Positions 25,454 to 35,529 of a DNA stretch of 64,000 nucleotides are shown here, one piece after another. The notes beneath the pieces were generated by a model. That model saw only the letters and a program-made list of their open reading frames with translations. It was not told the DNA's origin and did no database searches. The DNA is taken from contig CAVYVZ010000001.1 of NCBI GenBank assembly GCA_963772065.1, forward strand, positions 62,001 to 126,000, read 5' to 3'. Each line of letters starts with the position of its first letter. Positions within the stretch are counted from its first letter, which is position 1. The stretch is from CAVYVZ01 sp963772065. GTDB taxonomy: Bacteria > Acidobacteriota > Vicinamibacteria > Vicinamibacterales > UBA2999. Both the position numbers and the translations under genes were made by a program.

Positions 25454-27025
25454 GTGGACCGCAGCACACCACGGCTCGCCATCATTCCGGTTCTCTTGCT
25501 CATATTCGGTCGCGCGGATGCCCAACCGGTCGTGCCGGCTGGATTCGATGACCGCGCAGTCGCGAACGTTGGAAGCCCGACGGGCCTCGCCTTCACGCCC
25601 GACGGCCGCCTCCTGATCACCACCCAGCCGGGACGGCTGCGCATCTACGCGAACGGCGCACTTCTGCCGGCGCCGGCTCTCGATCTGTCCTCGATTGCCT
25701 GTTCGAACTCCGAGCAGGGGCTGCTGGGCGTGGCTGTCGATCCCGCGTTCGCGACCAACGGGTACATTTACCTCTTCTACACGATCTATCGAGGAAGCGG
25801 CACCGGATGCAGGAATCGAGTCTCGCGATTCACGCTGACGGCTTCCAACACGGTGACTGCGGGATCCGAACTGATTCTGATCGATAACATCCCCTCGCCC
25901 AACGGCAACCACAATGGCGGAGACGTGCAGGTTGGGCGTGACGGGCATCTCTACGTCAGCGTCGGCGACGGTGGCTGCGATTACCGCGGTGACAGTGGTT
26001 GCGCCGCCACGAACGACGCATCCCGCGATCGTCATGTCCTCCTGGGAAAGATCCTTCGCATTACGCGCACCGGCGGCATCCCGGCCGACAACCCGTTCAT
26101 CGGGCCAGGCACGGCGCGATGCAACGTCACCGGCAGCACGCAACCAGGTCAGACGTGCCAGGAAACGTTCGCCTGGGGCTTGCGGAATCCCTTCCGGATC
26201 GCGTTCGACCCGAACGCCGCCGGCACGCGCTTCTTCATCAACGATGTCGGTCAGAACACATGGGAGGAGATCGACGAAGGAACAGCGGGCGCCGACTACG
26301 GGTGGAACGTCCGTGAAGGCTTCTGTGCAACCGGCTCCACCACGAACTGCGGCGCGCCACCGGCCGGCATGACGAATCCAATCTTCGCGTACGGCCGCAG
26401 CGGCGGCTGCATGTCGATCACCGGCGGCGCGTTCGTGCCGACGAGCGCGTGGCCCGCGCCATATGCGGGAAGTTATCTCTTCAGCGATTACGTCTGCGGG
26501 ACGATCTTCCAACTGACCCAACAGTCCAACGGCACGTACACGCGCACGCCGTTTGCCACGTCGCTCGGCGGCAGCAGCGCGGTGACAATGACGTTCGGGC
26601 CGCACAGCGGGTCGCAGGCCCTCTACTACACGACCTACGCGGGCGGCGGCGAGGTGCGACGCATCGCGAGAACAGGTAGCAACCGACCGCCTTCCGCCGT
26701 TGCGTCCGGCTCACCGACATCCGGCAACGTGCCGCTCACCGTCAGGTTCGATGCCGCGGGCAGCGCCGACGCGGATGGCGATCCGTTGACGTACAACTGG
26801 GCGTTCGGGGACGGGTCGCCCGATGGCGGCGGACCCGTGGTCGATCACATCTACACGACGGCAGGCAGCTTCACGGCGACGCTGACGGTCTCGACGGCCG
26901 CGGCGGCACGGGCAGCGCGACCGTGGTCATCCAGGCGGGCAACACACCGCCGACAGCAACGATCTCTTCGCCGGCGTCGGCTGCGCGCTTCTGCCGTCGG
27001 ACAGACAATCACGCTTGAGCGGTAG
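25454..27025 (+). CDS. Secreted PQQ-dependent sugar dehydrogenase, N-terminal part of frameshifted gene
   Basis: GTG start 25454, five bases after AGGGAG. A signal peptide (LAIIPVLLLIFGRADA, residues about 9-24) leads into a GSDH/sorbosone dehydrogenase propeller (about 30-405). It carries GLLGVAVDPAFATNGYIYLF, NHNGGDVQVGRDGHLYVSVG and GLRNPFRIAFDP, which contain the PQQ/calcium-site signatures. A PKD domain (about 412-485, FDAAGSADADGDPLTYNWAF) follows. After ATLTVS the frame is lost: one base is missing near 26899, one is extra near 26993 and one near 27018. The protein really continues in the frame of the next entry, for about 1260 residues overall. Periplasmic or extracellular aldose oxidation is likely. 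Confidence 0.82.
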   Translation: MDRSTPRLAIIPVLLLIFGRADAQPVVPAGFDDRAVANVGSPTGLAFTPDGRLLITTQPGRLRIYANGALLPAPALDLSSIACSNSEQGLLGVAVDPAFATNGYIYLFYTIYRGSGTGCRNRVSRFTLTASNTVTAGSELILIDNIPSPNGNHNGGDVQVGRDGHLYVSVGDGGCDYRGDSGCAATNDASRDRHVLLGKILRITRTGGIPADNPFIGPGTARCNVTGSTQPGQTCQETFAWGLRNPFRIAFDPNAAGTRFFINDVGQNTWEEIDEGTAGADYGWNVREGFCATGSTTNCGAPPAGMTNPIFAYGRSGGCMSITGGAFVPTSAWPAPYAGSYLFSDYVCGTIFQLTQQSNGTYTRTPFATSLGGSSAVTMTFGPHSGSQALYYTTYAGGGEVRRIARTGSNRPPSAVASGSPTSGNVPLTVRFDAAGSADADGDPLTYNWAFGDGSPDGGGPVVDHIYTTAGSFTATLTVSTAAAARAARPWSSRRATHRRQQRSLRRRRLRASAVGQTITLER

Positions 27026-29225
27026 CGCCTCCGATCCGGAGGACGGGGTTCTTGCCAACGCGCGCCTCTCCTGGACCGTGCTGCTGCACCACAACACCCA
27101 CACGCATCCGTACTTCGGCCCATCCACCGGCAACAATCTCACCTTTCAGGCGCCGGCGCCCGAAGACCTCGCCGCCACGACAACGAGCTACCTCGAGATT
27201 GATCCGACCGCCACCGATTCCGCCGGCGCGACCAGCACGGTGCGCCGCGACATGCAGCCGCAGCTCGTCTCGGTGACGCTCGAGACGGTGCCCGCGGGAC
27301 TCGGCCTTGGCGTGAATGGCAGCACGGTGACGGCGCGGGCGACGTTGACCTCGTGGGCCGGATACCAACTGAACGTCAGTGCGCCGACACAGAGCGATTC
27401 GTCCGGGCAGACCTGGACCTTCGCTTCGTGGTCCGACGGCGGCGCGCAGGCGCACACGATCGCCACGCCGGCAAACCCGGCAACGTACACCGCCACCTTC
27501 ACCAGCAGCGCCGCCTCGTCGGATATCGTGCTCTATGCGAGCGACACGACGGGCTTCGCGGGCATGTGGCAGTTGGTGCCCGACTCCTCCGCCGCCGCGG
27601 GCATGCGCATCCACACCCCCGACGGTTCGGAGCCGCGGCCTCCCGCCCCCCTGGCCTCGCCCCGAAGCTGGGTGGAGTGGTCCTTCAGCGCGGTGGCCGG
27701 ACAGCCTTATCGCCTCTGGATCCGCGGCAAGGCCGAGCTCAACGATCCCGCCAGCGACACGGCCTGGGTCCAGTTCTCAGGCAGCGTGACGTCGGGCGGC
27801 GCCGCGGCGAACCGCGTCGGCACGACATCGGCGATACAGTGGAGCGTTTCTGACTGCGCGTCCTGCTCACCGAGCGGCTGGGGCTGGCAGGACAATGCGA
27901 TGGGTGCGGCGTTCGGACCGCTTCTCTATTTCGCAACCACCGGCCTCCAGACCATCAGAGTGCAGGTCCGCGACGACGGGTTGTCGATCGATCAGATCGT
28001 GCTGTCGCCGCAGACCTATCTGAATGCATCACCAGGCGTCACGAAGAACGACACGACGATCGTCAGCAAGCCGGGCAATCCTCCGCCGCCGGGCAACGCG
28101 CCGCCGACGGCAGCGATCTCCTCGCCTTCGTCTGCCGCGCGCTTTGCCGTCGGCCAGACGATCACGCTGACCGGCAGCGCCTCCGATCCGGAGGACGGGG
28201 TCCTCGGCAACGCTCGGCTCTCGTGGACCGTATTGCTTCACCACAACACCCACACACATCCCTACTTCGGTCCATCCACCGGCAACAATCTCACCTTCCA
28301 GGCGCCCGCGCCCGAAGACCTCGCCGCCACGACGACGAGCTACCTCGAGATCTATCTGACCGCCACCGACTCCGCCGGCGCGACCAGCACCGTGCGTCGC
28401 GACATGCAGCCGCAGCTGGTCGCGGTGACGTTCGACAGCGTGCCGGCTGGTCTCAACCTGACTGCCAGCGGCACCTCAGTCACCACGCCAGCGACACTCA
28501 CGTCGTGGGCGGGACATCAGCTGAGCGTCAACGCACCAGCGCAGACCGACTCGGCGGGGCAAACCTGGATGTTTGCGTCGTGGTCCGACGGCGGCGCGCA
28601 GTCGCACACGATCGTCACGCCCGCGGCAGCCGCCACGTACACGGCCACCTTCGCTACCAGTTCGGCGACCCCTGACATCGTGTTGTACGCGAGCGACGCG
28701 ACCGGATTTGCCGGCATGTACCAGCTCGCGGCCGACGCCACGGCCGCCGGCGGCATGCGCATTCATACGCCCGACGGCACCGTCCCTCGCCAGAATACGG
28801 CGCTCGCGGCGCCTCCGAACTGGGTCGAGTGGTCGTTCCACGCCGAGGCCGGGCGCCCCTATCGCCTCTGGATCCGCGGCAAGGCGGAGCTCGACGACCC
28901 GGCCAGCGACACCTCATGGGTGCAGTTTTCCGGCAGCGTGACCTCGAACGGGACGGCGATGTACCGCATCGGCACGACCGCAGCCATACACTGGAACCTC
29001 TCCGACTGCGCGACCTGCTCGCCGAGCGGCTGGGGCTGGCAGGACACCGCAGCCGGCGCGCCCTTCGGACCAATCCTCTATTTCGCGGTCACGGGGCCGC
29101 AAAACATCAGATTGCAGGTGCGGGATGACGGCTTGTCAATCGATCAGATCGTGCTGTCGCCGCAGACCTACCTGAATGCATCACCAGGGGTCACGAAGAA
29201 CGACGGGACGATTCTGCCTAGGCAG
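26938..29225 (+). repeat. Tandem intragenic duplication, period about 1.15 kb
   Basis: Two consecutive blocks, about 26938-28091 and 28092-29219, encode near-identical modules of 384 residues. GSASDPEDGVL, LLHHNTHTHPYFGPSTGN, RLWIRGKAEL, CSPSGWGWQD and DDGLSIDQIVLSPQTYLNAS occur in both. The offset is 1154 bases before and 1152 after the region 26990-27020, which shows directly two one-base insertions in the first copy. Confidence 0.92.
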
Positions 29226-29228
29226 TAG
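27015..29228 (+). CDS. C-terminal part of the secreted sugar dehydrogenase: two Ig-like/carbohydrate-binding modules
   Basis: This 737-codon frame continues the protein begun at 25454; the TTG at 27015 is not a natural start. Each of two repeats has an Ig-like/cadherin-like segment (SASDPEDGVLANARLSWTVL, TTTSYLEI), a WxFASWSDGGAQ segment found in bacterial surface proteins, and a jelly-roll-like module (VLYASDTTGFAGMWQL to VRDDGLSIDQIVLSPQTY). The jelly roll resembles carbohydrate-binding modules and could hold polysaccharide near the dehydrogenase propeller. The stop TAG (29226-29228) lies inside the first unit of the heptamer array. Confidence 0.75.
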   Translation: MSGSASDPEDGVLANARLSWTVLLHHNTHTHPYFGPSTGNNLTFQAPAPEDLAATTTSYLEIDPTATDSAGATSTVRRDMQPQLVSVTLETVPAGLGLGVNGSTVTARATLTSWAGYQLNVSAPTQSDSSGQTWTFASWSDGGAQAHTIATPANPATYTATFTSSAASSDIVLYASDTTGFAGMWQLVPDSSAAAGMRIHTPDGSEPRPPAPLASPRSWVEWSFSAVAGQPYRLWIRGKAELNDPASDTAWVQFSGSVTSGGAAANRVGTTSAIQWSVSDCASCSPSGWGWQDNAMGAAFGPLLYFATTGLQTIRVQVRDDGLSIDQIVLSPQTYLNASPGVTKNDTTIVSKPGNPPPPGNAPPTAAISSPSSAARFAVGQTITLTGSASDPEDGVLGNARLSWTVLLHHNTHTHPYFGPSTGNNLTFQAPAPEDLAATTTSYLEIYLTATDSAGATSTVRRDMQPQLVAVTFDSVPAGLNLTASGTSVTTPATLTSWAGHQLSVNAPAQTDSAGQTWMFASWSDGGAQSHTIVTPAAAATYTATFATSSATPDIVLYASDATGFAGMYQLAADATAAGGMRIHTPDGTVPRQNTALAAPPNWVEWSFHAEAGRPYRLWIRGKAELDDPASDTSWVQFSGSVTSNGTAMYRIGTTAAIHWNLSDCATCSPSGWGWQDTAAGAPFGPILYFAVTGPQNIRLQVRDDGLSIDQIVLSPQTYLNASPGVTKNDGTILPRQ

Positions 29229-29293
29229 GCCGTTGGCGGTAGGCGGTAGGGCTCCTGGCGATAGGCGGTAGGGCTCTTGGCGGTAGGCGGTAG
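29221..29293 (+). repeat. Heptamer array GCGGTAG, left arm
   Basis: Seven-base units GCGGTAG occur at 29236, 29243, 29265, 29280 and 29287. Variants are GCAGTAG (29222), GCCGTTG and GCGATAG, and two 8-base spacers GGCTCCTG/GGCTCTTG are interposed. The dehydrogenase stop codon is the TAG of the first unit. The right arm at 29858 is its reverse complement. Confidence 0.9.
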
Positions 29294-29305
29294 CCTACTC
29301 GGAGG

Positions 29306-29698
29306 CTATCGCGCTCGCCGCCTCGCCGCTTCCGTTGGGTCTTCGAGGCTTCCTAACAGCCCGCTCAGCATCTTTCCAACCTCCTCGATGCGCTGCATCG
29401 CTACGGATGCGCGCGTGGCGGTGACGTATTTGAGTCGAATGGAGAGTTCGATCAGCGTCTCCAGTTCGCCCTGTGACCCCAAGGCTATTGAAACGTGGTT
29501 GCAATACGCCTGACGTCGCCAGCGCCGGAACCCCTCTGCGACGTTCGCTGGAACCGAGACAGCAGCCCGGCGCATCTGCATTGTCATTCCGAACCGTTCG
29601 TCCGGTGGCAACAGCCGCGACAGCTCGTAGATGTCTTCTACCAGCTGCATGCCCTGCTGCCACACTGTGAGATCGCGAAAGGATTTGATGATGGGCAT
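29306..29698 (-). CDS. Four-helix-bundle protein of the S23/bAvd-like family (TIGR02436)
   Basis: A 130-residue cytoplasmic protein: MPIIKSFRDLTVWQQGMQLV, then FGMTMQMRRAAVSVPANVAE with GFRR, the most conserved family segment. The pattern is four amphipathic helices. Family members were first named after an intervening sequence in 23S rRNA genes. Relatives serve as accessory (Avd) proteins of diversity-generating retroelements, but no reverse transcriptase or template/variable repeat is present here. The gene is alone between inverted heptamer arrays. Its function is unknown; a nucleic-acid-binding role linked to the repeats is my inference. Confidence 0.88.
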   Translation of the reverse strand: MPIIKSFRDLTVWQQGMQLVEDIYELSRLLPPDERFGMTMQMRRAAVSVPANVAEGFRRWRRQAYCNHVSIALGSQGELETLIELSIRLKYVTATRASVAMQRIEEVGKMLSGLLGSLEDPTEAARRRAR

Positions 29699-29857
29699 GC
29701 GTCGATGAGTGCAACTGCCGTGCTGCACAGAAACACGCCCGAATCCGCGGGTATGCCTTGAAAGTAAGCAAGAATGTCCCGCGTGCGGTGGCTCGAAGTA
29801 CGGAGATTCGTGCGAGCGTGCCGCCGGCCTACGGCCTAGAACCTACCGCCACGCCCC

Positions 29858-29899
<42 letters not shown>

Positions 29900-29902
<3 letters not shown>

Positions 29903-30772
29903 GTTCCCCAGGATTTCTTTGATTGCGGCGCCCATATCGGCAGGACTCTTCACCACGCGCACGCCTGCCGCGCTGAGGGCGGCCATCTTCTCGACCGCCG
30001 TGCCCTTGCCGCCGGAGATGATCGCGCCTGCGTGACCCATCCGGCGCCCGGGCGGCGCCGTCCGGCCGGCGATGAAGCCGACCACGGGCTTCCTGAAGTT
30101 CGTCTTGATCCAGGCCGCGGCGTCTTCCTCGGCGGACCCTCCGATTTCGCCGATCATGATCACGGCATCGGTGTCTGGATCGGCCTGGAACAGCGCGAGC
30201 GCGTCGATGAAGCTGGTGCCGATGAGCGGATCGCCGCCGATCCCGATGCAGGTGGTCTGCCCCATCCCGACGCGTGTCAGCTGGTGAATCGCCTCGTACG
30301 TGAGCGTGCCGCTCTTCGAGACGATGCCGATGCGCCCTTCGCGGACGATGTTGTGCGGGATGATGCCCGCCTTGCCTTTGCCGGGCGAGATGATGCCGGG
30401 GCAGTTCGGCCCGATGAGGCGCGCCGGTTTGCCCTCGAGGAAGGTCATCGCCTTCAGCATGTCGACCACCGGGATGCCCTCGGTGATGCACACGATCAGC
30501 GCGATCCCTCCGTCGGCGGCCTCCATGATCGCGTCGGCGGCAAACGGAGGCGGCACGAAGATCACCGACGCGTTCGCGCCGGTCTTGTCCACCGCATCCT
30601 TGACGGTGTTGAAGATCGGCCAGCCCTCGTGAGTGGTGCCGCCTTTCCCGGGCGTGACGCCGCCCACGACATTCGTGCCGTACGCCGCCGCCTGCTTCGC
30701 GTGGAACGTTCCCTCGCGCCCGGTGAGGCCCTGGACCACCAGCCGTGTGTTCTTGTCGAGCAGGACGGACAC
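29900..30772 (-). CDS. sucD: Succinate--CoA ligase [ADP-forming] alpha subunit
   Basis: CoA-binding, phosphohistidine-carrying subunit of succinyl-CoA synthetase (TCA cycle). The 290 residues contain the CoA-binding Rossmann segment (VQGLTGREGTFHAKQAAAYG), LIGPNCPGIISP, and the active-site His in MGHAGAIISGGKGTA. It lies 1 base after sucC. The last codon abuts a heptamer repeat array whose first unit supplies the stop codon. Confidence 0.96.
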
Positions 30773-30773
30773 G

Positions 30774-31940
<1,167 letters not shown>

Positions 31941-31976
31941 TGAAGGGTGAGACTCCGAAGAATCAGCAAACATCCC

Positions 31977-32005
31977 ATCGTAGTCATGGCATCCATGAGC
32001 GTCAA
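31977..32005 (-). promoter_or_regulatory. Predicted sigma70 promoter of sucCD
   Basis: Minus-strand TTGACG (plus 32000-32005), a 17-base spacer, and TACGAT (31977-31982): close to consensus. Transcription would start near 31970, leaving a leader of about 30 bases before GTG 31940. It lies back to back with the sdh promoter. Confidence 0.5.
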
Positions 32006-32011
32006 GCGCAG

Positions 32012-32041
32012 TTGCGCCTGTTCTTTGGCAGCCACTACAAT
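32012..32041 (+). promoter_or_regulatory. Predicted sigma70 promoter of sdhCAB
   Basis: TTGCGC (32012-32017), an 18-base spacer and TACAAT (32036-32041). Transcription would start near 32048, about 26 bases before sdhC. The -35 box is 6 bases from that of the divergent sucCD promoter, so one bound factor could affect both. Confidence 0.45.
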
Positions 32042-32073
32042 CGAATGTTGGTGATCGTCATTTCGGAGCCTTC

Positions 32074-32736
32074 ATGCCGTCACGCCTGTTCTCATCGTCG
32101 ATAGGCAGCAAGCTGCTCATCGCGCTGACGGGACTCGGCCTCTTCATTTTTCTCATCGGCCATCTGTCAGGGAATCTGCTGTTCATCGTCGGGCCAGACG
32201 CCTTCAACCAGTACAGTCACAAGCTCGTGAGCAATCCGCTCGTGTACGTCGCCGAGGCAGGATTGATCGCGATCTTCCTGCTGCACATCTTCAAGACCGT
32301 GCGGCTGTACGCGGGCGCAAAGACGGCTCGACCAGTCAAATACGTTCGCAAGGACTGGGCGGACGGTCCGAGCCGCAAGAGCTGGGCGTCGACGACGATG
32401 ATCTTCACGGGGATCGTCGTGCTGGGATTCGTCATCCTGCACCTGCGCAAATTCAAGTTCGGCACGTGGTACGAGACGCCCGACGGCACCCGCGACCTGT
32501 ACCGACTACAGCTCGAGATCTTCAGCCACCCCGGGTATGTGGCGTTCTACATGGTGGCGATGGTGACAATCGGGTTCCACCTGTGGCACGGCGTGCCGAG
32601 CGTGGCGCAGTCGCTTGGCATCGACCATCCGAAGTACACGCCGCGGATTCTCTGGATCGGCCGCGCGGCGGCCGTGCTGATCGCGGGCGGCTTTTTCATC
32701 CTGCCTCTCTACACCTATCTCGTGGGCGCGCGGTGA
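32074..32736 (+). CDS. sdhC: Succinate dehydrogenase cytochrome b558 subunit
   Basis: Di-haem membrane anchor of succinate:quinone oxidoreductase, Bacillus/Wolinella type (one large anchor subunit). The 220 residues contain five membrane segments and conserved histidines in LIGHLSGN, YSHKL, LLHIFKTVRLY, VILHLRKFKF and GFHLWHGVPS, enough for four haem ligands. GGAG at 32065 is 5 bases before the ATG. Its stop overlaps sdhA (ATGA). A di-haem anchor fits menaquinone as acceptor, but this is inference. Confidence 0.93.
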   Translation: MPSRLFSSSIGSKLLIALTGLGLFIFLIGHLSGNLLFIVGPDAFNQYSHKLVSNPLVYVAEAGLIAIFLLHIFKTVRLYAGAKTARPVKYVRKDWADGPSRKSWASTTMIFTGIVVLGFVILHLRKFKFGTWYETPDGTRDLYRLQLEIFSHPGYVAFYMVAMVTIGFHLWHGVPSVAQSLGIDHPKYTPRILWIGRAAAVLIAGGFFILPLYTYLVGAR

Positions 32737-34649
32737 TGAAGCTCGAGGCGAAGGTCCCCACGGGCCACGTCAGCGCGAAATGGGACCGGGCCAAGTTCGA
32801 GAACAAGCTGGTCAACCCGGCGAACCGGCGCAGGTACACGGTAATCGTCGTCGGCACCGGCCTCGCGGGCGCGTCAGCGGCCGCTGCGCTCGGCGAGCAG
32901 GGCTACAACGTCAAGGCGTACTTCATCCACGACAGCCCGCGCCGGGCCCACTCGATCGCCGCCCAGGGCGGCATCAACGCCGCGAAGAACTACAAGAACG
33001 ACGGTGACAGCGTGTACCGCCTGTTCTACGACACCGTGAAGGGCGGCGACTACCGGAGCCGCGAGGCGAACGTGTACCGGCTGGCGCAGCTGAGCGTCAA
33101 CATCATCGATCAGTGCGTCGCGCAGGGCGTGCCGTTCGCGCGCGAGTACGGCGGGCTGCTCGACAACCGCTCGTTTGGCGGCGCTCAGGTGGAACGTACC
33201 TTCTACGCGCGCGGCCAGACGGGCCAGCAGCTGCTGCTTGGCGCGTTCCAGTCGATGATGCGGCAGGTCAGCGAGGGGACCGTCCGGCTGTTTCCGCGCC
33301 GCGAGATGCTCGACGTCGTGGTCGCCAACGGCCAGGCGCGCGGGATCATCGTTCGCAACCTGGTGACCGGTGAGCTCGAAGCACACGAGGGTCATGCCGT
33401 CGTCGTCTGCACGGGTGGCTATGGCACCGTCTACTATCTGTCCACGAATGCCGTGAACTCCAACGTCACGGCGGCGTGGCGGGCGCACAAGCGCGGCGCG
33501 CTCTTCGCCAATCCGTGCTTCACGCAGATCCATCCGACGTGCATTCCGGTAAGCGGAGAGCACCAGTCGAAGCTCACGCTCATGAGCGAAAGCCTGCGCA
33601 ACGACGCGCGCGTGTGGGTCCCGAAGAAGCCGGGCGACAGCCGCCCTCCGGATCAGATCCCGGAATCCGAGCGCGACTATTACCTCGAGCGGAAGTACCC
33701 AAGCTTCGGCAACCTCGTGCCGCGCGACGTGGCGTCGAGGAATGCCAAGCAGGTGTGCGACGAAGGGCGCGGTGTCGGCGACAGCGGTCTGTCCGTGTAC
33801 CTGGACTTCGCGGACGCGATCCAGCGCCTCGGCGTCGACGCTATTCGCACCAAATACGGCAACCTGTTCGACATGTACATGCGCATCACCGACGAGGATC
33901 CGTACAAGGTCCCGATGCGGATCTACCCGGCCGTGCACTACACCATGGGCGGGCTGTGGGTCGACTACAACCTGATGAGCACGATTCCGGGGCTGCACGT
34001 TCTCGGTGAGGCCAATTTCTCCGACCACGGCGCCAACCGCCTCGGCGCTAGCGCGTTGATGCAGGGGCTCGCCGACGGCTATTTCGTCATCCCATACACG
34101 CTGGCGAACTACCTCGGAGGGACTTCGTTTGCGGCCGTCTCGACCGACCACGACACTTTCAAGGAGGCGCGTGCCACGCAGCAGGAGCGCATCGACAGGC
34201 TCCTCAGCGTGAAGGGCACCCAGACCATCCGATCGTTCCATCGGCGGCTCGGCGGCATCATGTGGGATTACGCCGGGATGTCGCGGAGCGACGCGGGCCT
34301 GCGAAAAGCGCTCGCCGACATCCCGCAGCTGCGCGATGAGTTCTGGCACTCGGTGTCGGTGCCGGGTTCGGCGGACAATCTGAACCAGAGCCTCGAGCAC
34401 GCCGGGCGCGTCGCCGACTACCTCGAGTTCGCCGAGCTCCTCGTGACGGACGCCCTGCATCGCACTGAATCATGCGGCGGCCACTTCCGCGAGGAGAGCC
34501 AGACGCCCGACGGCGAGGCGCTTCGCGACGACGTGAACTTTTCGTACGTGGCGGCGTGGGAGTTCACCGGCGTCGGCGAGCCACCTGTCCTCCACAAGGA
34601 ACCGCTCGCGTTCGAGGAAGTGCACCCCACGCAGCGGTCATACAAGTAG
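32736..34649 (+). CDS. sdhA: Succinate dehydrogenase flavoprotein subunit
   Basis: Covalent-FAD catalytic subunit. The 637 residues contain the dinucleotide fold VIVVGTGLAGASAAAALGEQ, the FAD-linking region RAHSIAAQGGINAAKNY, QIHPTCIPVSGE and MPMRIYPAVHYTMGGLWVD with the capping-domain His/Arg residues. The N-terminal 35 residues before the fold are as in Bacteroidetes/Acidobacteria-type Sdh. The ATG at 32736 overlaps the sdhC stop; sdhB follows 9 bases later. Confidence 0.96.
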   Translation: MKLEAKVPTGHVSAKWDRAKFENKLVNPANRRRYTVIVVGTGLAGASAAAALGEQGYNVKAYFIHDSPRRAHSIAAQGGINAAKNYKNDGDSVYRLFYDTVKGGDYRSREANVYRLAQLSVNIIDQCVAQGVPFAREYGGLLDNRSFGGAQVERTFYARGQTGQQLLLGAFQSMMRQVSEGTVRLFPRREMLDVVVANGQARGIIVRNLVTGELEAHEGHAVVVCTGGYGTVYYLSTNAVNSNVTAAWRAHKRGALFANPCFTQIHPTCIPVSGEHQSKLTLMSESLRNDARVWVPKKPGDSRPPDQIPESERDYYLERKYPSFGNLVPRDVASRNAKQVCDEGRGVGDSGLSVYLDFADAIQRLGVDAIRTKYGNLFDMYMRITDEDPYKVPMRIYPAVHYTMGGLWVDYNLMSTIPGLHVLGEANFSDHGANRLGASALMQGLADGYFVIPYTLANYLGGTSFAAVSTDHDTFKEARATQQERIDRLLSVKGTQTIRSFHRRLGGIMWDYAGMSRSDAGLRKALADIPQLRDEFWHSVSVPGSADNLNQSLEHAGRVADYLEFAELLVTDALHRTESCGGHFREESQTPDGEALRDDVNFSYVAAWEFTGVGEPPVLHKEPLAFEEVHPTQRSYK

Positions 34650-34658
34650 GCCCAATAC

Positions 34659-35417
34659 ATGGTGACGATCACGGTCAAGCTGAAGATCTGGAGGCAGGCG
34701 GGGCCCGATCAGCCGGGCAGGCTCGTCGAGTTCACGGCGGAGAACGTCAGCACCGACATGTCCTTTCTCGAGATGCTCGACGTCGTGAACGAGAGACTCA
34801 TCGCGTCGGGCCAGGACGCGATCGCATTCGAATCGGACTGCCGTGAGGGCATCTGCGGGTCGTGCGGCCTGATGATCAACGGCATCGCGCACGGCCCCGT
34901 CCGCGGCGCCACGACGTGCCAGCTGCACATGCGGAGCTTCCGCAACGGCGACGAAATCGTCGTCGAGCCGTGGCGCGCGGCCGCCTTTCCCGTGATCAAG
35001 GACCTCGTGGTCGATCGCAGCGCGCTGGATCGGATCATCGCGGCGGGCGGCTACATCTCGTTCAATACCGGCGGCGCGCAGGATGGCAACGCGATCCCGA
35101 TTCCGAAGGACGTGGCCGAACTGGCGATGGACTCCGCGCAGTGCATCCAGTGCGGCGCCTGCGTCGCGCAGTGCAAGAACGCCTCGGCGCATCTGTTCAC
35201 GGCGGCGAAGATCCAGCACCTCGGGCTGCTCCCGCAGGGTCAGCCCGAGCGGTACCGCCGGGTCGTTCGAATGCTCGGTCAGGCTGATGCCGCGGGGTTC
35301 GGCAACTGCTCCAACGAGGGCGAGTGCGAGGCGGTTTGCCCGAAGGAAATCCCGATTTCCAATATCGCTCGCATGTACCGGGATTACTTCAAAGCGCTTT
35401 GGACGGCCGGACGCTAA
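34659..35417 (+). CDS. sdhB: Succinate dehydrogenase iron-sulphur subunit
   Basis: Carries three Fe-S clusters between flavin and quinone. The 252 residues have the plant-type 2Fe-2S motif CREGICGSCG with a later C, then CIQCGACVAQC and CSNEGECEAVCP for the 4Fe-4S and 3Fe-4S clusters. The order and spacing fit SdhB/FrdB of the b558-anchor type. It ends the sdhCAB operon; 112 AT-richer bases with a GGGGG/CCCCC inverted repeat follow. Confidence 0.95.
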   Translation: MVTITVKLKIWRQAGPDQPGRLVEFTAENVSTDMSFLEMLDVVNERLIASGQDAIAFESDCREGICGSCGLMINGIAHGPVRGATTCQLHMRSFRNGDEIVVEPWRAAAFPVIKDLVVDRSALDRIIAAGGYISFNTGGAQDGNAIPIPKDVAELAMDSAQCIQCGACVAQCKNASAHLFTAAKIQHLGLLPQGQPERYRRVVRMLGQADAAGFGNCSNEGECEAVCPKEIPISNIARMYRDYFKALWTAGR

Positions 35418-35485
35418 CCGCCGAGCCGGCTGTAAAAAATTTAGATCCCCGGAACCCGAATTCCGCACACCTCGCCCAGCTTTTT

Positions 35486-35501
35486 GGGGGATAATTCCCC
35501 C
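35486..35501 (+). promoter_or_regulatory. Short GGGGG-ATAATT-CCCCC inverted repeat upstream of the kinase gene
   Basis: A perfect 5-base G/C stem around ATAATT, 28 bases before ATG 35530 and 68 bases after sdhB. It contains a -10-like GATAAT. It could be an operator, a promoter element or a weak terminator; no good -35 is seen. Confidence 0.3.
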
Positions 35502-35529
35502 GGCTCCGTTCCAATCAAGGCGGTTATCC

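Noticed and set aside
25220..26605. 461-codon minus-strand frame overlapping korA upstream and the sugar dehydrogenase
   Set aside because: Runs antisense to the dehydrogenase propeller and has no family resemblance.
29780..29830. Possible zinc-ribbon peptide (CPACGG...C) on the plus strand
   Set aside because: Very short, without start or conserved length; it runs into the heptamer array.
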